Shown here: positions 1 through 5,579 of the stretch, in pieces
Layout: every line of letters starts with the position of its first letter
How positions within the stretch are numbered: the stretch's first letter is position 1
Assembly (NCBI GenBank): GCA_026984895.1
Contig: JALSRF010000480.1
Location: 1 to 6,997 of the forward strand
Source of the DNA: Paracoccaceae bacterium
Lineage (GTDB): Bacteria > Pseudomonadota > Alphaproteobacteria > Rhodobacterales > Rhodobacteraceae
Reading direction: 5' to 3'
DNA length: 6,997 bases
The notes under the pieces: model-generated
Databases searched by the model: none
What the model was told of the DNA's origin: nothing
What the model saw: only the letters and a program-made list of their open reading frames with translations
Translations under genes and position numbers: made by a program

Positions 1-501
1 GTCGTCAAGCTTGGTGATCGGCTTCTTGGTGGCGAAGTTTGCCGGGTCCCAGGAGCCGGCCGAGATGTGCTTGACCCCGACCTTGGCGTATTCTTCCTTC
101 CAGATTTCATCCAGGCCGTACTGGTTGAACAGCACCGGCACGTCCAGGCTGTAGCGCAGCGCGAAGGGGAAGTAGCCGCCGAACACTGTGACTTCGGTGG
201 GCGAGGCCATCGAATCGTCGTCCGACTGCACCGCGTCGATCGTGCCCTTCTGCATGGCGCGGAACAGTTCGCCCGTCGGCACCAGCTGGTCGGCGGTGAA
301 CAGCTCGATCTGCATCTGGTCGCCGGCAATGGCGTTGAACTTGTTGATCATCGGCACGATGACCTGTTCGGCCAGCGCCGGGCCGGCATAGGTCTGCAGG
401 CGCCACTTGATCTTGGCGCCCTGGGCATGCACCGCAGGGGCGGCCAGCGCGGCCGCGCCGACGGCGCCAGCGCTTGTCAGGAACTTGCGTCTTGTCGTCA
501 T
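1..501 (-). CDS. dctP: TRAP transporter periplasmic binding protein DctP (partial, 3' end beyond window)
   Basis: This is the extracytoplasmic solute receptor of a TRAP transporter, which captures a substrate (usually a carboxylate) in the periplasm and delivers it to the DctQM permease. The first 167 residues are present and the frame is still open at the window edge. The N-terminus MTTRRKFLTSAGAVG has a twin arginine at residues 4-5, followed by an Ala-rich hydrophobic stretch and APAVHA|Q, so Tat export with cleavage near residue 26 is likely. The mature start (KIKWRLQTY, residues 30-38) and the segment QLVPTGELFRAMQKGTIDA (residues 72-90) match the branch of TRAP receptors that includes the alpha-keto acid binding protein TakP and FcbT1 (COG4663-like, from memory). 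The start ATG has a good ribosome binding site AAGGAG at 509-514, 7 nt upstream. The gene is last in the operon and lies 152 nt after dctM. The ligand-binding residues in the C-terminal half are not visible, so the substrate cannot be named. Confidence 0.93.
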   Translation of the reverse strand, partial: MTTRRKFLTSAGAVGAAALAAPAVHAQGAKIKWRLQTYAGPALAEQVIVPMINKFNAIAGDQMQIELFTADQLVPTGELFRAMQKGTIDAVQSDDDSMASPTEVTVFGGYFPFALRYSLDVPVLFNQYGLDEIWKEEYAKVGVKHISAGSWDPANFATKKPITKLDD

Positions 502-604
502 GGTCTTTCTCCTTGTTGAACGGTCCGTTTCAGGTTTCCCGCCGTATCGTGCCCGTGTTGGCCAGGGGTCTGGTCTGGTTGTCGCCTGCCCTCTCTTTTC
601 GCCT

Positions 605-622
605 GCCGCCTTTGCCGGCGGC
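605..622 (-). other. Hairpin in the dctM-dctP gap, possible mRNA processing or partial termination element
   Basis: The 152-nt gap 502-653 contains no gene. It holds an inverted repeat, GCCGCC at 605-610 and GGCGGC at 617-622, with a 6-nt loop. The flanking minus-strand RNA is purine-rich (GAAAAG runs). No T tract follows on the minus strand, so it is a weak candidate for an intrinsic terminator. In TRAP and ABC operons such hairpins often sit between the permease and binding-protein genes and raise the relative amount of binding protein. That role is inference here. Confidence 0.3.
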
Positions 623-653
623 CCTTTTCGGTTTCTCCCTTGCCGGCCGCGCC

Positions 654-1988
654 TCAGTTGCCGCCTGTCGAATAGACGTAGTGCGGCAGCCAGAGCGCGA
701 TCTGCGGAAAGATCATGTTGATGGCCAGCGCGATCACCATCACCGCCACGAACGGCACGATCGAACTGTAGATGTCGCGCATGCCGATCTCCCTGGGGGC
801 CATGGCGCGCATCAGGAACAGGTTGTAGCCGAACGGCGGGGTCATGTAGGCGATCTGCGTCGTGATGGTGTAAAGCACCCCGTACCAGATCAGATCGAAG
901 CCCAGTGCTCGCACCAGCGGAATGTAGAGCGGCGCGACGATCACCAGCATCGCGGTGTCGTCCAGAAAGGTGCCCATCACCAGAAACGAAAGCTGCATCA
1001 GCACCAGGATCATCCACGGGCTCAGCCCCAGCTTTTCGGTGAACAGGCTTTCGATCGCCTTGACCGCGCCGAGCCCGTCGAACACCGCGCCAAACCCCAT
1101 GGCGGCAACGATGATGAACATGAACATGCACGAAATCGCCAGGGTCGAACGCACCGACTTTTCGAACACCGCGCGCGTCATGCGCCCTTTCACCACCGCG
1201 GCCAGAAACGCCGTCATCGCGCCGATGGCCGAGCTTTCGGTCAGCGAGGTCCAGCCCTTCACGAAAGGGAACATCATGGCAAGGAAGATCACCAGCGGCA
1301 GGATGCCCGCGCGCAGCAGGCGCAGCTTTTCGCCCATGGTGACGGCGGCGCGTTCCTCGGCCGTGAGCGCCGGCCCGAGCGCGGGCGTGATGCGGCAGCG
1401 GATGTAGATGTAAAGGATGAACAGCCCGGCCATCATCAGCCCCGGCAGCACGCCCGCCAGCCACAGCTGCCCCACTGGCTGGCGCGCGATCATCGCATAG
1501 AGCACCAGCACCACCGAGGGCGGCACCAGGATGCCCAGCGACGAACCCGCCTGGATCACCCCGGTGATCATCCGCTTGTCGTAGCCGCGCTTCATCAGCT
1601 CGGGCAGGGCGATGGTGGCGCCGATGGCCATGCCGGCGACGCTCAGCCCGTTCATGGCGCTGATCAGCACCATCAGCCCGATGGTGCCGATCGCCAGCCC
1701 GCCGGAAACCGGCCCCATCCAGACATGGAACATCTTGTAGAGGTCATCGGCGATCTTGGATTCCGACAGCACATAGCCCATGAAGATGAACATCGGCAGG
1801 GTCAGAAGCGGATACCATTTCATCAGCTTCATCACCGCCGAAAACGGAATGTCCGATCCGCCCGTGCCCCACAGCCACAGCGACGAGATCGCCGCGACAA
1901 AGCCGATGGCGCCGAACACCCGCTGACCGGTCAGCAGCATCAGCATCATGGCCGAGAACATGAAGATCGCGATCATCTCGTAAGACAT
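654..1988 (-). CDS. dctM: TRAP transporter large permease subunit DctM
   Basis: This is the large, substrate-translocating membrane subunit of a TRAP transporter, a secondary transporter normally driven by a sodium gradient. Its 444 residues are the usual length, and it is hydrophobic throughout with about 12 membrane segments. Family signatures are visible: GSSLGILVPPS (residues 148-158) followed by the AGVLPG element (178-183), LTESSAIGA (249-257) matching the usual PTEAAAxGA, FLDDTA (341-346) matching the FLD.TA hairpin motif, and MTPPFGYNL (382-390) matching LTPP.G.NL. The overall pattern resembles the mannitol/chloroaromatic/alpha-keto acid branch (COG4664-like), consistent with the DctP type. 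The start ATG shares one base with the dctQ stop (TGATG) and has a strong ribosome binding site, GAGGAGG at 1996-2002, 7 nt upstream, so translation is coupled and also independently primed. Confidence 0.96.
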   Translation of the reverse strand: MSYEMIAIFMFSAMMLMLLTGQRVFGAIGFVAAISSLWLWGTGGSDIPFSAVMKLMKWYPLLTLPMFIFMGYVLSESKIADDLYKMFHVWMGPVSGGLAIGTIGLMVLISAMNGLSVAGMAIGATIALPELMKRGYDKRMITGVIQAGSSLGILVPPSVVLVLYAMIARQPVGQLWLAGVLPGLMMAGLFILYIYIRCRITPALGPALTAEERAAVTMGEKLRLLRAGILPLVIFLAMMFPFVKGWTSLTESSAIGAMTAFLAAVVKGRMTRAVFEKSVRSTLAISCMFMFIIVAAMGFGAVFDGLGAVKAIESLFTEKLGLSPWMILVLMQLSFLVMGTFLDDTAMLVIVAPLYIPLVRALGFDLIWYGVLYTITTQIAYMTPPFGYNLFLMRAMAPREIGMRDIYSSIVPFVAVMVIALAINMIFPQIALWLPHYVYSTGGN

Positions 1989-2641
1989 CAGGGGGCCTCC
2001 TCATAGATGTCTTCCTCATGGTGGCGGTGCGCCGGCGCATCCTTCCTCATGTCGATGCCCCTGAGAAAGGCGACGTCCTTTATGAACTCGGAAATCGCCT
2101 GCAGAAGCATCAGGAAAATGCCGATGGTGGCAATCACCTTGACCGGCCACAGATAGGGCCGCCAGGATGTGGGGGAACGCTCGATGAAGCCCAGCTTCTC
2201 GCGCGCGGCGTCGATCCCGCCGGTCAGGAAGGCGTGGATCAGATCGCGGAAAAAGGTGAACGGCGCATCCCCGAAATACCCCAGGCTGTAGGCGGTCGAG
2301 CCGATGGCGCCATAGATCATCACCACCAGGTAGAAGATCAGGAACCAGATGGTGAAAACGTCGAACCAGGCCTTCCGGCGCGGGCTCCAGTTTCCGTAGA
2401 ACAGGTCCATGCGCACATTGGCGGCAAGCTGGATCGAATAGGGGCCGCCGATCAGGTAATAGGCCACCAGCGCGAACTGGGCCACCTCCAGCGTCCAGCG
2501 CGAGGGCAGGAAAAAGGTCTTGCTGATCGAGGACCACATCAGCACTCCCACCATGACGAAAATCCCGTACATGGTGATCCGGCCGATCCGGTAGTTCATG
2601 GCATCGACGATGCGCACATATCGGACGAGGATCGGGTTCAT
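1988..2641 (-). CDS. dctQ: TRAP transporter small permease subunit DctQ
   Basis: This is the small membrane subunit of the TRAP transporter, which associates with DctM and is needed for function with the periplasmic receptor. It has 217 residues and four likely membrane segments near 23-42, 52-70, 92-113 and 167-187. The element NVRMDLFYGNWSPRRKAW (residues 75-92) between segments 2 and 3 is the classic DctQ signature, and RPYLWPVK (161-168) before the last segment is typical of the FcbT2/TakQ-like branch (COG4665-like). The frame stays open further upstream, but the real start is the ATG at 2641, which overlaps the hydrolase stop as ATGA and gives a normal DctQ N-terminus. No strong ribosome binding site precedes it, so expression probably depends on translational coupling. 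The loop between segments 3 and 4 (about residues 114-166) looks long for the family, and the C-terminal tail is rich in His and acidic residues. Confidence 0.95.
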   Translation of the reverse strand: MNPILVRYVRIVDAMNYRIGRITMYGIFVMVGVLMWSSISKTFFLPSRWTLEVAQFALVAYYLIGGPYSIQLAANVRMDLFYGNWSPRRKAWFDVFTIWFLIFYLVVMIYGAIGSTAYSLGYFGDAPFTFFRDLIHAFLTGGIDAAREKLGFIERSPTSWRPYLWPVKVIATIGIFLMLLQAISEFIKDVAFLRGIDMRKDAPAHRHHEEDIYEEAP

Positions 2642-3429
2642 GCCTGTTCTGCGCTCCCTGTTGCGATATCCAGGTTCTTCAGTGTCTGTCCGATCAGGCC
2701 GGCCAGCCGGTCGGCGGCGGCCTCCTGCTGGGTCCGCTCGGCGATCAGGTCGTTGCGGATTTCCAGCATGACATTGGGCAGACCGTTGGTGATGCCGTGG
2801 ACCTTCAGCGTGTGGGTCACCCCGTTCTGGGGCCCGTAGGGCACGTTGCGCGCGGCCCGCATCCGGCAGTGCGACGGGGCCAGAGCCAGCATTTCGTCGG
2901 CCATGCGCCGGTCGGCGTCGTGCAGCACGCCAAGCTCGGTCCGGCGCGGCTTGCCCATGTAGACGGGGGTGAAGCTGTGCACCGTGACCAGCGCCTGTTG
3001 CGCCGGGCCGGCGGCAATGGTTTCGGCCAGAAGGTCGCGAAACGGCTGGTAATAGGTGCGCACCCGCCGGTCGCGCTCGGCCGCGCTCAGCCCGACGTTG
3101 CCCGGGATGTCGAACAGTTCGCTGCGCGCCAGCATCGCGTCGGCGGCCCCGGGCGGGCGGTTGCAGTCGTAGACCAGGCGCGAAACGGTGCTGGCCACCA
3201 GGCGCGCATCCAGCCGCGCGCTCAGCCCTTCGGCCACCGCCAGCGCGCCTGGGTCCCAGGCGACGTGGCTTTGCCGGGTGGTTTCGTCCAGCCCGAGCCC
3301 GTCGAATTCGTCGGGGATGCGGTTGGATGCGTGCTCGCACACCAGCAGCACCGGCGAGGTGCCGTGCGCATTCACCAGCCGGGCCGGTGCGGGCTCGTTC
3401 GGGCGCGCGCGTGCCTCATGTCCGGTCAT
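2638..3429 (-). CDS. Predicted N-formylglutamate amidohydrolase family protein
   Basis: This is a cytoplasmic hydrolase of the N-formylglutamate amidohydrolase family (PF05013). Named members cleave N-formyl-L-glutamate to glutamate and formate. This protein resembles the uncharacterised COG3931-like branch, not classical HutG. In its 263 residues the conserved motifs are CEHASN (31-36), AWDPGA (57-62), SRLVYDCNRP (83-92), VHSFTPVY (150-157), LHDAD (169-173), YGPQNG (198-203) and EIRND (223-227). The conserved Glu and His residues are the likely metal-binding and catalytic groups (inference). A GTG at 3447 would add six residues, but that extension is itself the ribosome binding site, so the ATG at 3429 is preferred. 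No histidine-degradation genes are adjacent. Instead it is the first gene of a TRAP operon, which suggests it acts on the imported compound, perhaps an N-acylated amino acid. True substrate unknown. Confidence 0.9.
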   Translation of the reverse strand: MTGHEARARPNEPAPARLVNAHGTSPVLLVCEHASNRIPDEFDGLGLDETTRQSHVAWDPGALAVAEGLSARLDARLVASTVSRLVYDCNRPPGAADAMLARSELFDIPGNVGLSAAERDRRVRTYYQPFRDLLAETIAAGPAQQALVTVHSFTPVYMGKPRRTELGVLHDADRRMADEMLALAPSHCRMRAARNVPYGPQNGVTHTLKVHGITNGLPNVMLEIRNDLIAERTQQEAAADRLAGLIGQTLKNLDIATGSAEQA

Positions 3430-3436
3430 CGTTTCA

Positions 3437-3445
3437 CCCCTCCCC
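3437..3445 (-). promoter_or_regulatory. Ribosome binding site deciding the hydrolase start
   Basis: On the minus strand the sequence GGGGAGGGG ends 7 nt before the ATG at 3429. The alternative GTG at 3447 would place this purine run inside the coding sequence and lacks a comparable site of its own, so the downstream ATG is chosen. Confidence 0.65.
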
Positions 3446-3449
3446 ACGC

Positions 3450-3467
3450 TGAAAAGAATTCTTCAAA
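3450..3467. promoter_or_regulatory. Putative RpiR operator, site 1
   Basis: The 18-bp site TGAAAAGAATTCTTCAAA is centred on the perfect 10-bp palindrome AAGAATTCTT (3454-3463). It matches site 2 at 14 of 18 positions in the same orientation and shares the AGAATTCT core. It lies where the -10 region of the hydrolase-dctQMP promoter would be, so a bound protein would block that promoter. Assignment to the adjacent RpiR regulator is inference from position. RpiR-family proteins are known to bind A/T-rich palindromes with GAA/TTC arms. Confidence 0.55.
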
Positions 3468-3484
3468 GCGTCTGCGCCTGTCAA
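3455..3484 (-). promoter_or_regulatory. Putative promoter of the hydrolase-dctQMP operon
   Basis: On the minus strand a perfect -35 hexamer TTGACA occupies 3484-3479. The -10 region at about 3460-3455 (AATTCT, 18-bp spacer) is a poor match and coincides with the core of operator site 1. The leader would be only about 20 nt and would carry the GGGGAGGGG ribosome binding site. The strong -35 box supports a promoter here; the exact -10 is uncertain. Confidence 0.45.
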
Positions 3485-3498
3485 CAGAATTCTGAAAA
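3481..3498. promoter_or_regulatory. Putative RpiR operator, site 2
   Basis: The 18-bp site TCAACAGAATTCTGAAAA is centred on the perfect palindrome CAGAATTCTG (3485-3494). Its centre is 31 bp from that of site 1, about three helical turns, which would put both sites on the same face of the DNA and allow two dimers to interact. The site overlaps the upstream edge of the minus-strand -35 box and lies 54 nt before the rpiR start, so it could serve both repression of the operon and autoregulation. Confidence 0.55.
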
Positions 3499-3551
3499 TA
3501 TCTCTTCACGGCCGTGGCGCCAGTTGGTATCACCACAGGCGGGAGTCTGCC

Positions 3552-4424
3552 GTGTTCGAACCCAATGCCACCATTGCCCAGCGCCTGCAGCAAAGCTTCG
3601 AGCGGCTGACCCGGGCCGAGCGCCAGCTGGCGGATTCGATCCTGGAAAACTACCCGGTATCGGGGCTTGGCACGATCACCACGGTCGCGCGCAACGCCGA
3701 TGTTTCGACCCCGACGGTGGCGCGCATGGTCCAGAAACTGGGCTATTCCGGCTTCCCCGAGTTTCAGGAGGCGCTGCGGCGCGAACTGCGCGACAAGGTT
3801 TCGGATCCGATCGCCAAGCGGGCCGGATGGGCCGGCGCCGTGCCCGACGAACACATTCTCAACCGCTTCACCGATGCGGTGATCGGCAACATCCGCCAGT
3901 CGCTCGGCCAGATCGACATCGACGGTTTCGATCAGAGCTGCGCCCTGCTGGCCGATCTCGACCGTTCGGTTCATGTGGTGGGCGGGCGCATTACCCGGGC
4001 GCTGGCCGACTATTTCTTCCTGCACATGCAGGTGGCGCGGCCCGACGTGCACCGCGTGCAGACCATTTCCAATGTCTGGCCGCATGACCTGCTGGACATG
4101 AAGCAGGACGACGTGCTGGTGGTGTTCGACGTGCGCCGATATGAAAACTCGACCCTGAAGCTGGCGCAGATGGCGGCCGAGCGCGGCGTGCGCATCGTCC
4201 TGTTCACCGACCAGTGGTGTTCTCCGGTCAGCGCCTTTGCCGCGCAGTATTTCGCCTGCCGGATCGTGGTGCCCTCGGCCTGGGATTCGTCGGTCGTGGT
4301 GATGCTGCTGCTGGAAACCGTGATTGCCGAGGTCCAGGAACGCATCTGGCCGGTAACGCGCGAAAGGCTGCAGCGGCTGGAAGGGATGTTCGACAGCACC
4401 CGGCTGTTTCGAAAGTTCACCTGA
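3552..4424 (+). CDS. RpiR-family transcriptional regulator (HTH_6 plus SIS domain)
   Basis: This is a DNA-binding regulator of the MurR/RpiR family. Its 290 residues are the normal length. The N-terminal HTH_6 domain covers about residues 5-80, with the helix-turn-helix around TVARNADVSTPTVARMVQKL (44-63) followed by the typical GYSGFPEFQEALRREL (64-79). The C-terminal SIS domain covers about 130-262, with VVGGRITRALADYF (142-155) in the ligand-loop position and FDVRRYENSTLKLA (192-205) followed by GVRIVLFTD (212-220), both typical. SIS domains bind phosphosugars in characterised members, but RpiR proteins next to TRAP operons may sense other metabolites. The start is GTG with GGGAG at 3541-3545, 6 nt upstream. 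It is divergent from the TRAP operon across a spacer with two palindromes, which strongly suggests local control of that operon. Whether it represses or activates is not visible. Confidence 0.93.
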   Translation: MFEPNATIAQRLQQSFERLTRAERQLADSILENYPVSGLGTITTVARNADVSTPTVARMVQKLGYSGFPEFQEALRRELRDKVSDPIAKRAGWAGAVPDEHILNRFTDAVIGNIRQSLGQIDIDGFDQSCALLADLDRSVHVVGGRITRALADYFFLHMQVARPDVHRVQTISNVWPHDLLDMKQDDVLVVFDVRRYENSTLKLAQMAAERGVRIVLFTDQWCSPVSAFAAQYFACRIVVPSAWDSSVVVMLLLETVIAEVQERIWPVTRERLQRLEGMFDSTRLFRKFT

Positions 4425-4448
4425 GCGCCGGCGAAAGGCGGGCCGCGC

Positions 4449-4460
4449 GCGCCGCGGCGC
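4449..4460. repeat. 12-bp perfect GC palindrome in the rpiR-mipZ spacer
   Basis: GCGCCGCGGCGC is a perfect palindrome 25 nt past the rpiR stop. The whole 148-nt spacer 4425-4572 is extremely GC-rich, contains several CCCGG or GCCCGG motifs and no open gene, and separates two convergent genes. Confidence 0.5.
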
Positions 4461-4512
4461 TTCGATGCCCGGCGCCGATCCGGTGCCCGGCCCTCACCCG
4501 GCCCCGGATGAT

Positions 4513-4568
4513 GCCCGGCCCCGACCGGGCGCCGCGCGTCCCGATCCCGGGCCGGCGAATCGGGGCGC
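4513..4568 (+). terminator. Tandem GC hairpins between convergent rpiR and mipZ
   Basis: Two stem-loops lie back to back. The first is GCCCGG (4513-4518) with CCGGGC (4525-4530) and a 6-nt loop. The second pairs GCGTCCCGAT (4536-4545) with ATCGGGGCGC (4559-4568), a 10-bp stem with one G-T wobble and a 13-nt loop. In the plus orientation the second stem is followed only by TTCGTC, so it lacks a proper T tract. The wobble favours folding in the plus-strand transcript, that is, the rpiR message. It ends 4 nt from the mipZ stop. Rho-assisted termination or 3'-end protection is plausible; classical intrinsic termination is not clearly supported. Confidence 0.4.
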
Positions 4569-4572
4569 TTCG

Positions 4573-5385
4573 TCAGAAATCGACCGTCACCCCCGGAAGT
4601 TCGAGCGCTGCGATCAGGTCGCGCAACTCCTGCCGGGCGGCGACGTTGGAAATGTTCATCTGCCCCTTCACGCCGATATCGCGCAGGTCCAGCAGCGTCA
4701 GCCCGCGCGGGAACAGTTCGCGGAAGATCACCCGTTCGCCGAATCCGGGGGCCACGCGAAAGCCGATGCGCCTGGAAAGGTCGTTCAGCGCATCGCCGAT
4801 CTTTTTCTTGTTGTGCATCTGCTGCGCCCCCAGCCGGTTGCGCACCACCACCCAGTCCACCGGCTTCAGCCCGGCCTGCGAACGCAGCTGGCGCGCGTTC
4901 CAGACCATTTCCGAATAGACCGAGGGGCCGATGATCCGGTTGGTTTCGCCGTCCACATGGGCCAGCAGGTCGAAGTCGATGTAACTGTCGTTCATCGGCG
5001 TGATCAGCGTATCGGCCAGCGAATGCGCAACCTGGCTCAGCCGGGTATGCGACCCGGGGCAGTCGATCACGATGAAGCCGTATTTCTGTTCCATGTCGGC
5101 GACCGCGATCGACAGGCGGCGGTCGTAGACGTTTTCGCCTTCGGGCAGCGTGCTGCGGTCCACCTGCGGCAGCGCCCGGTAGTCGGCCGACGGCAGCTGC
5201 AGGTCGTGGCGCTCGCAATAGGTCTTCCGGTTTTCGTGGTAGCGCGCAAAGGTGCGCTGACGCAGATCAAGGTCCAGCGCCCCGACCTTGTGCCCCATGC
5301 GCGCCAGTGCGGTTGCGACATGCATGGAGACCGTCGATTTTCCCGCCCCGCCTTTTTCGTTCCCGACGACGATGATGTGCGCCAT
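4573..5385 (-). CDS. mipZ: Division-site positioning ATPase MipZ
   Basis: MipZ is a ParA/MinD-type P-loop ATPase of alphaproteobacteria. In Caulobacter it forms a gradient from the ParB-bound poles and inhibits FtsZ polymerisation, which restricts division to midcell. The 270 residues match the Caulobacter protein closely from memory. The deviant Walker A GNEKGGAGKST (8-18) carries the signature lysine K11 and the P-loop K16. LDLDLRQRT (37-45) supplies the switch I aspartate D40, equivalent to Caulobacter D42. IVIDCPG (105-111) is the Walker B/switch II segment with D108. TPMNDSYIDFD (residues 129-139) and RVIFRELFPRGLTLLDL near residue 220-235 are MipZ-specific. All key ATPase residues are present, so the protein should be active. 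The start ATG has GAGGAA at 5393-5398, 7 nt upstream. It is transcribed with the upstream permease on the same strand but has its own likely promoter. Confidence 0.95.
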   Translation of the reverse strand: MAHIIVVGNEKGGAGKSTVSMHVATALARMGHKVGALDLDLRQRTFARYHENRKTYCERHDLQLPSADYRALPQVDRSTLPEGENVYDRRLSIAVADMEQKYGFIVIDCPGSHTRLSQVAHSLADTLITPMNDSYIDFDLLAHVDGETNRIIGPSVYSEMVWNARQLRSQAGLKPVDWVVVRNRLGAQQMHNKKKIGDALNDLSRRIGFRVAPGFGERVIFRELFPRGLTLLDLRDIGVKGQMNISNVAARQELRDLIAALELPGVTVDF

Positions 5386-5438
5386 GCTCTGGTTCCTCGT
5401 TACCGTATGTCTTGCTGGTGTCTGCCGTTTTGCCCGCC

Positions 5439-5467
5439 ACTATATGTTGGGTGGCAGCGGTTGAAAA
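5439..5467 (-). promoter_or_regulatory. Putative mipZ promoter
   Basis: On the minus strand TTTTCA (5467-5462, 4 of 6 to TTGACA) and TATAGT (5444-5439, 5 of 6 to TATAAT) are separated by 17 bp. This would give a leader of about 46 nt before the mipZ ATG. It is the only A/T-rich stretch in the 194-nt gap between the permease and mipZ. Confidence 0.5.
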
Positions 5468-5530
5468 GCGGTGCCGTGCATCGGGCGCGTTTTTCGGGCA
5501 ATTCGGCGGCGAGGGCCCGTTCGCCTTTGG

Positions 5531-5575
5531 CCCGGCTCTCCCGGCTGCCCCGGCTCTCCCGGCTGGCCCGGCCGG
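5531..5575. repeat. 9-bp tandem repeat, five copies
   Basis: Five consecutive 9-bp units are CCCGGCTCT, CCCGGCTGC, CCCGGCTCT, CCCGGCTGG and CCCGGCCGG. The first four form two copies of an 18-bp unit that differ only at the last base. The array lies in the untranslated gap, 4 nt past the permease stop on the permease's strand, and upstream of the mipZ promoter. The last unit contains the palindrome CCCGGCCGGG (5567-5576). In another frame it would read as a collagen-like Gly-rich run, but no gene is supported there. Confidence 0.8.
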
Positions 5576-5579
5576 GGGC

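Noticed and set aside
474..2006. Long plus-strand open frame (510 codons, His/Arg/Gln-rich) opposite dctM
   Set aside because: It is antisense to the unmistakable DctM coding sequence. Its His/Asp/Arg-rich composition is typical of a frame opposite membrane-protein codons in high-GC DNA, and it shows no domain.
2642..3340. Upstream extension of dctQ to a 450-residue protein
   Set aside because: The extension overlaps the hydrolase in another frame and is Arg/Gly/Ala-rich without domains. The ATG at 2641 with the ATGA overlap gives a normal DctQ.
2638..3429. Calling the hydrolase hutG of histidine degradation
   Set aside because: No other hut genes are present, and the motif pattern fits the uncharacterised predicted-amidohydrolase branch better than classical HutG, so no symbol is given.
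3456..3461. GAATTC sites as restriction-related features
   Set aside because: Both GAATTC hexamers are the centres of longer matching palindromes in a promoter spacer, so a regulatory reading is more economical.
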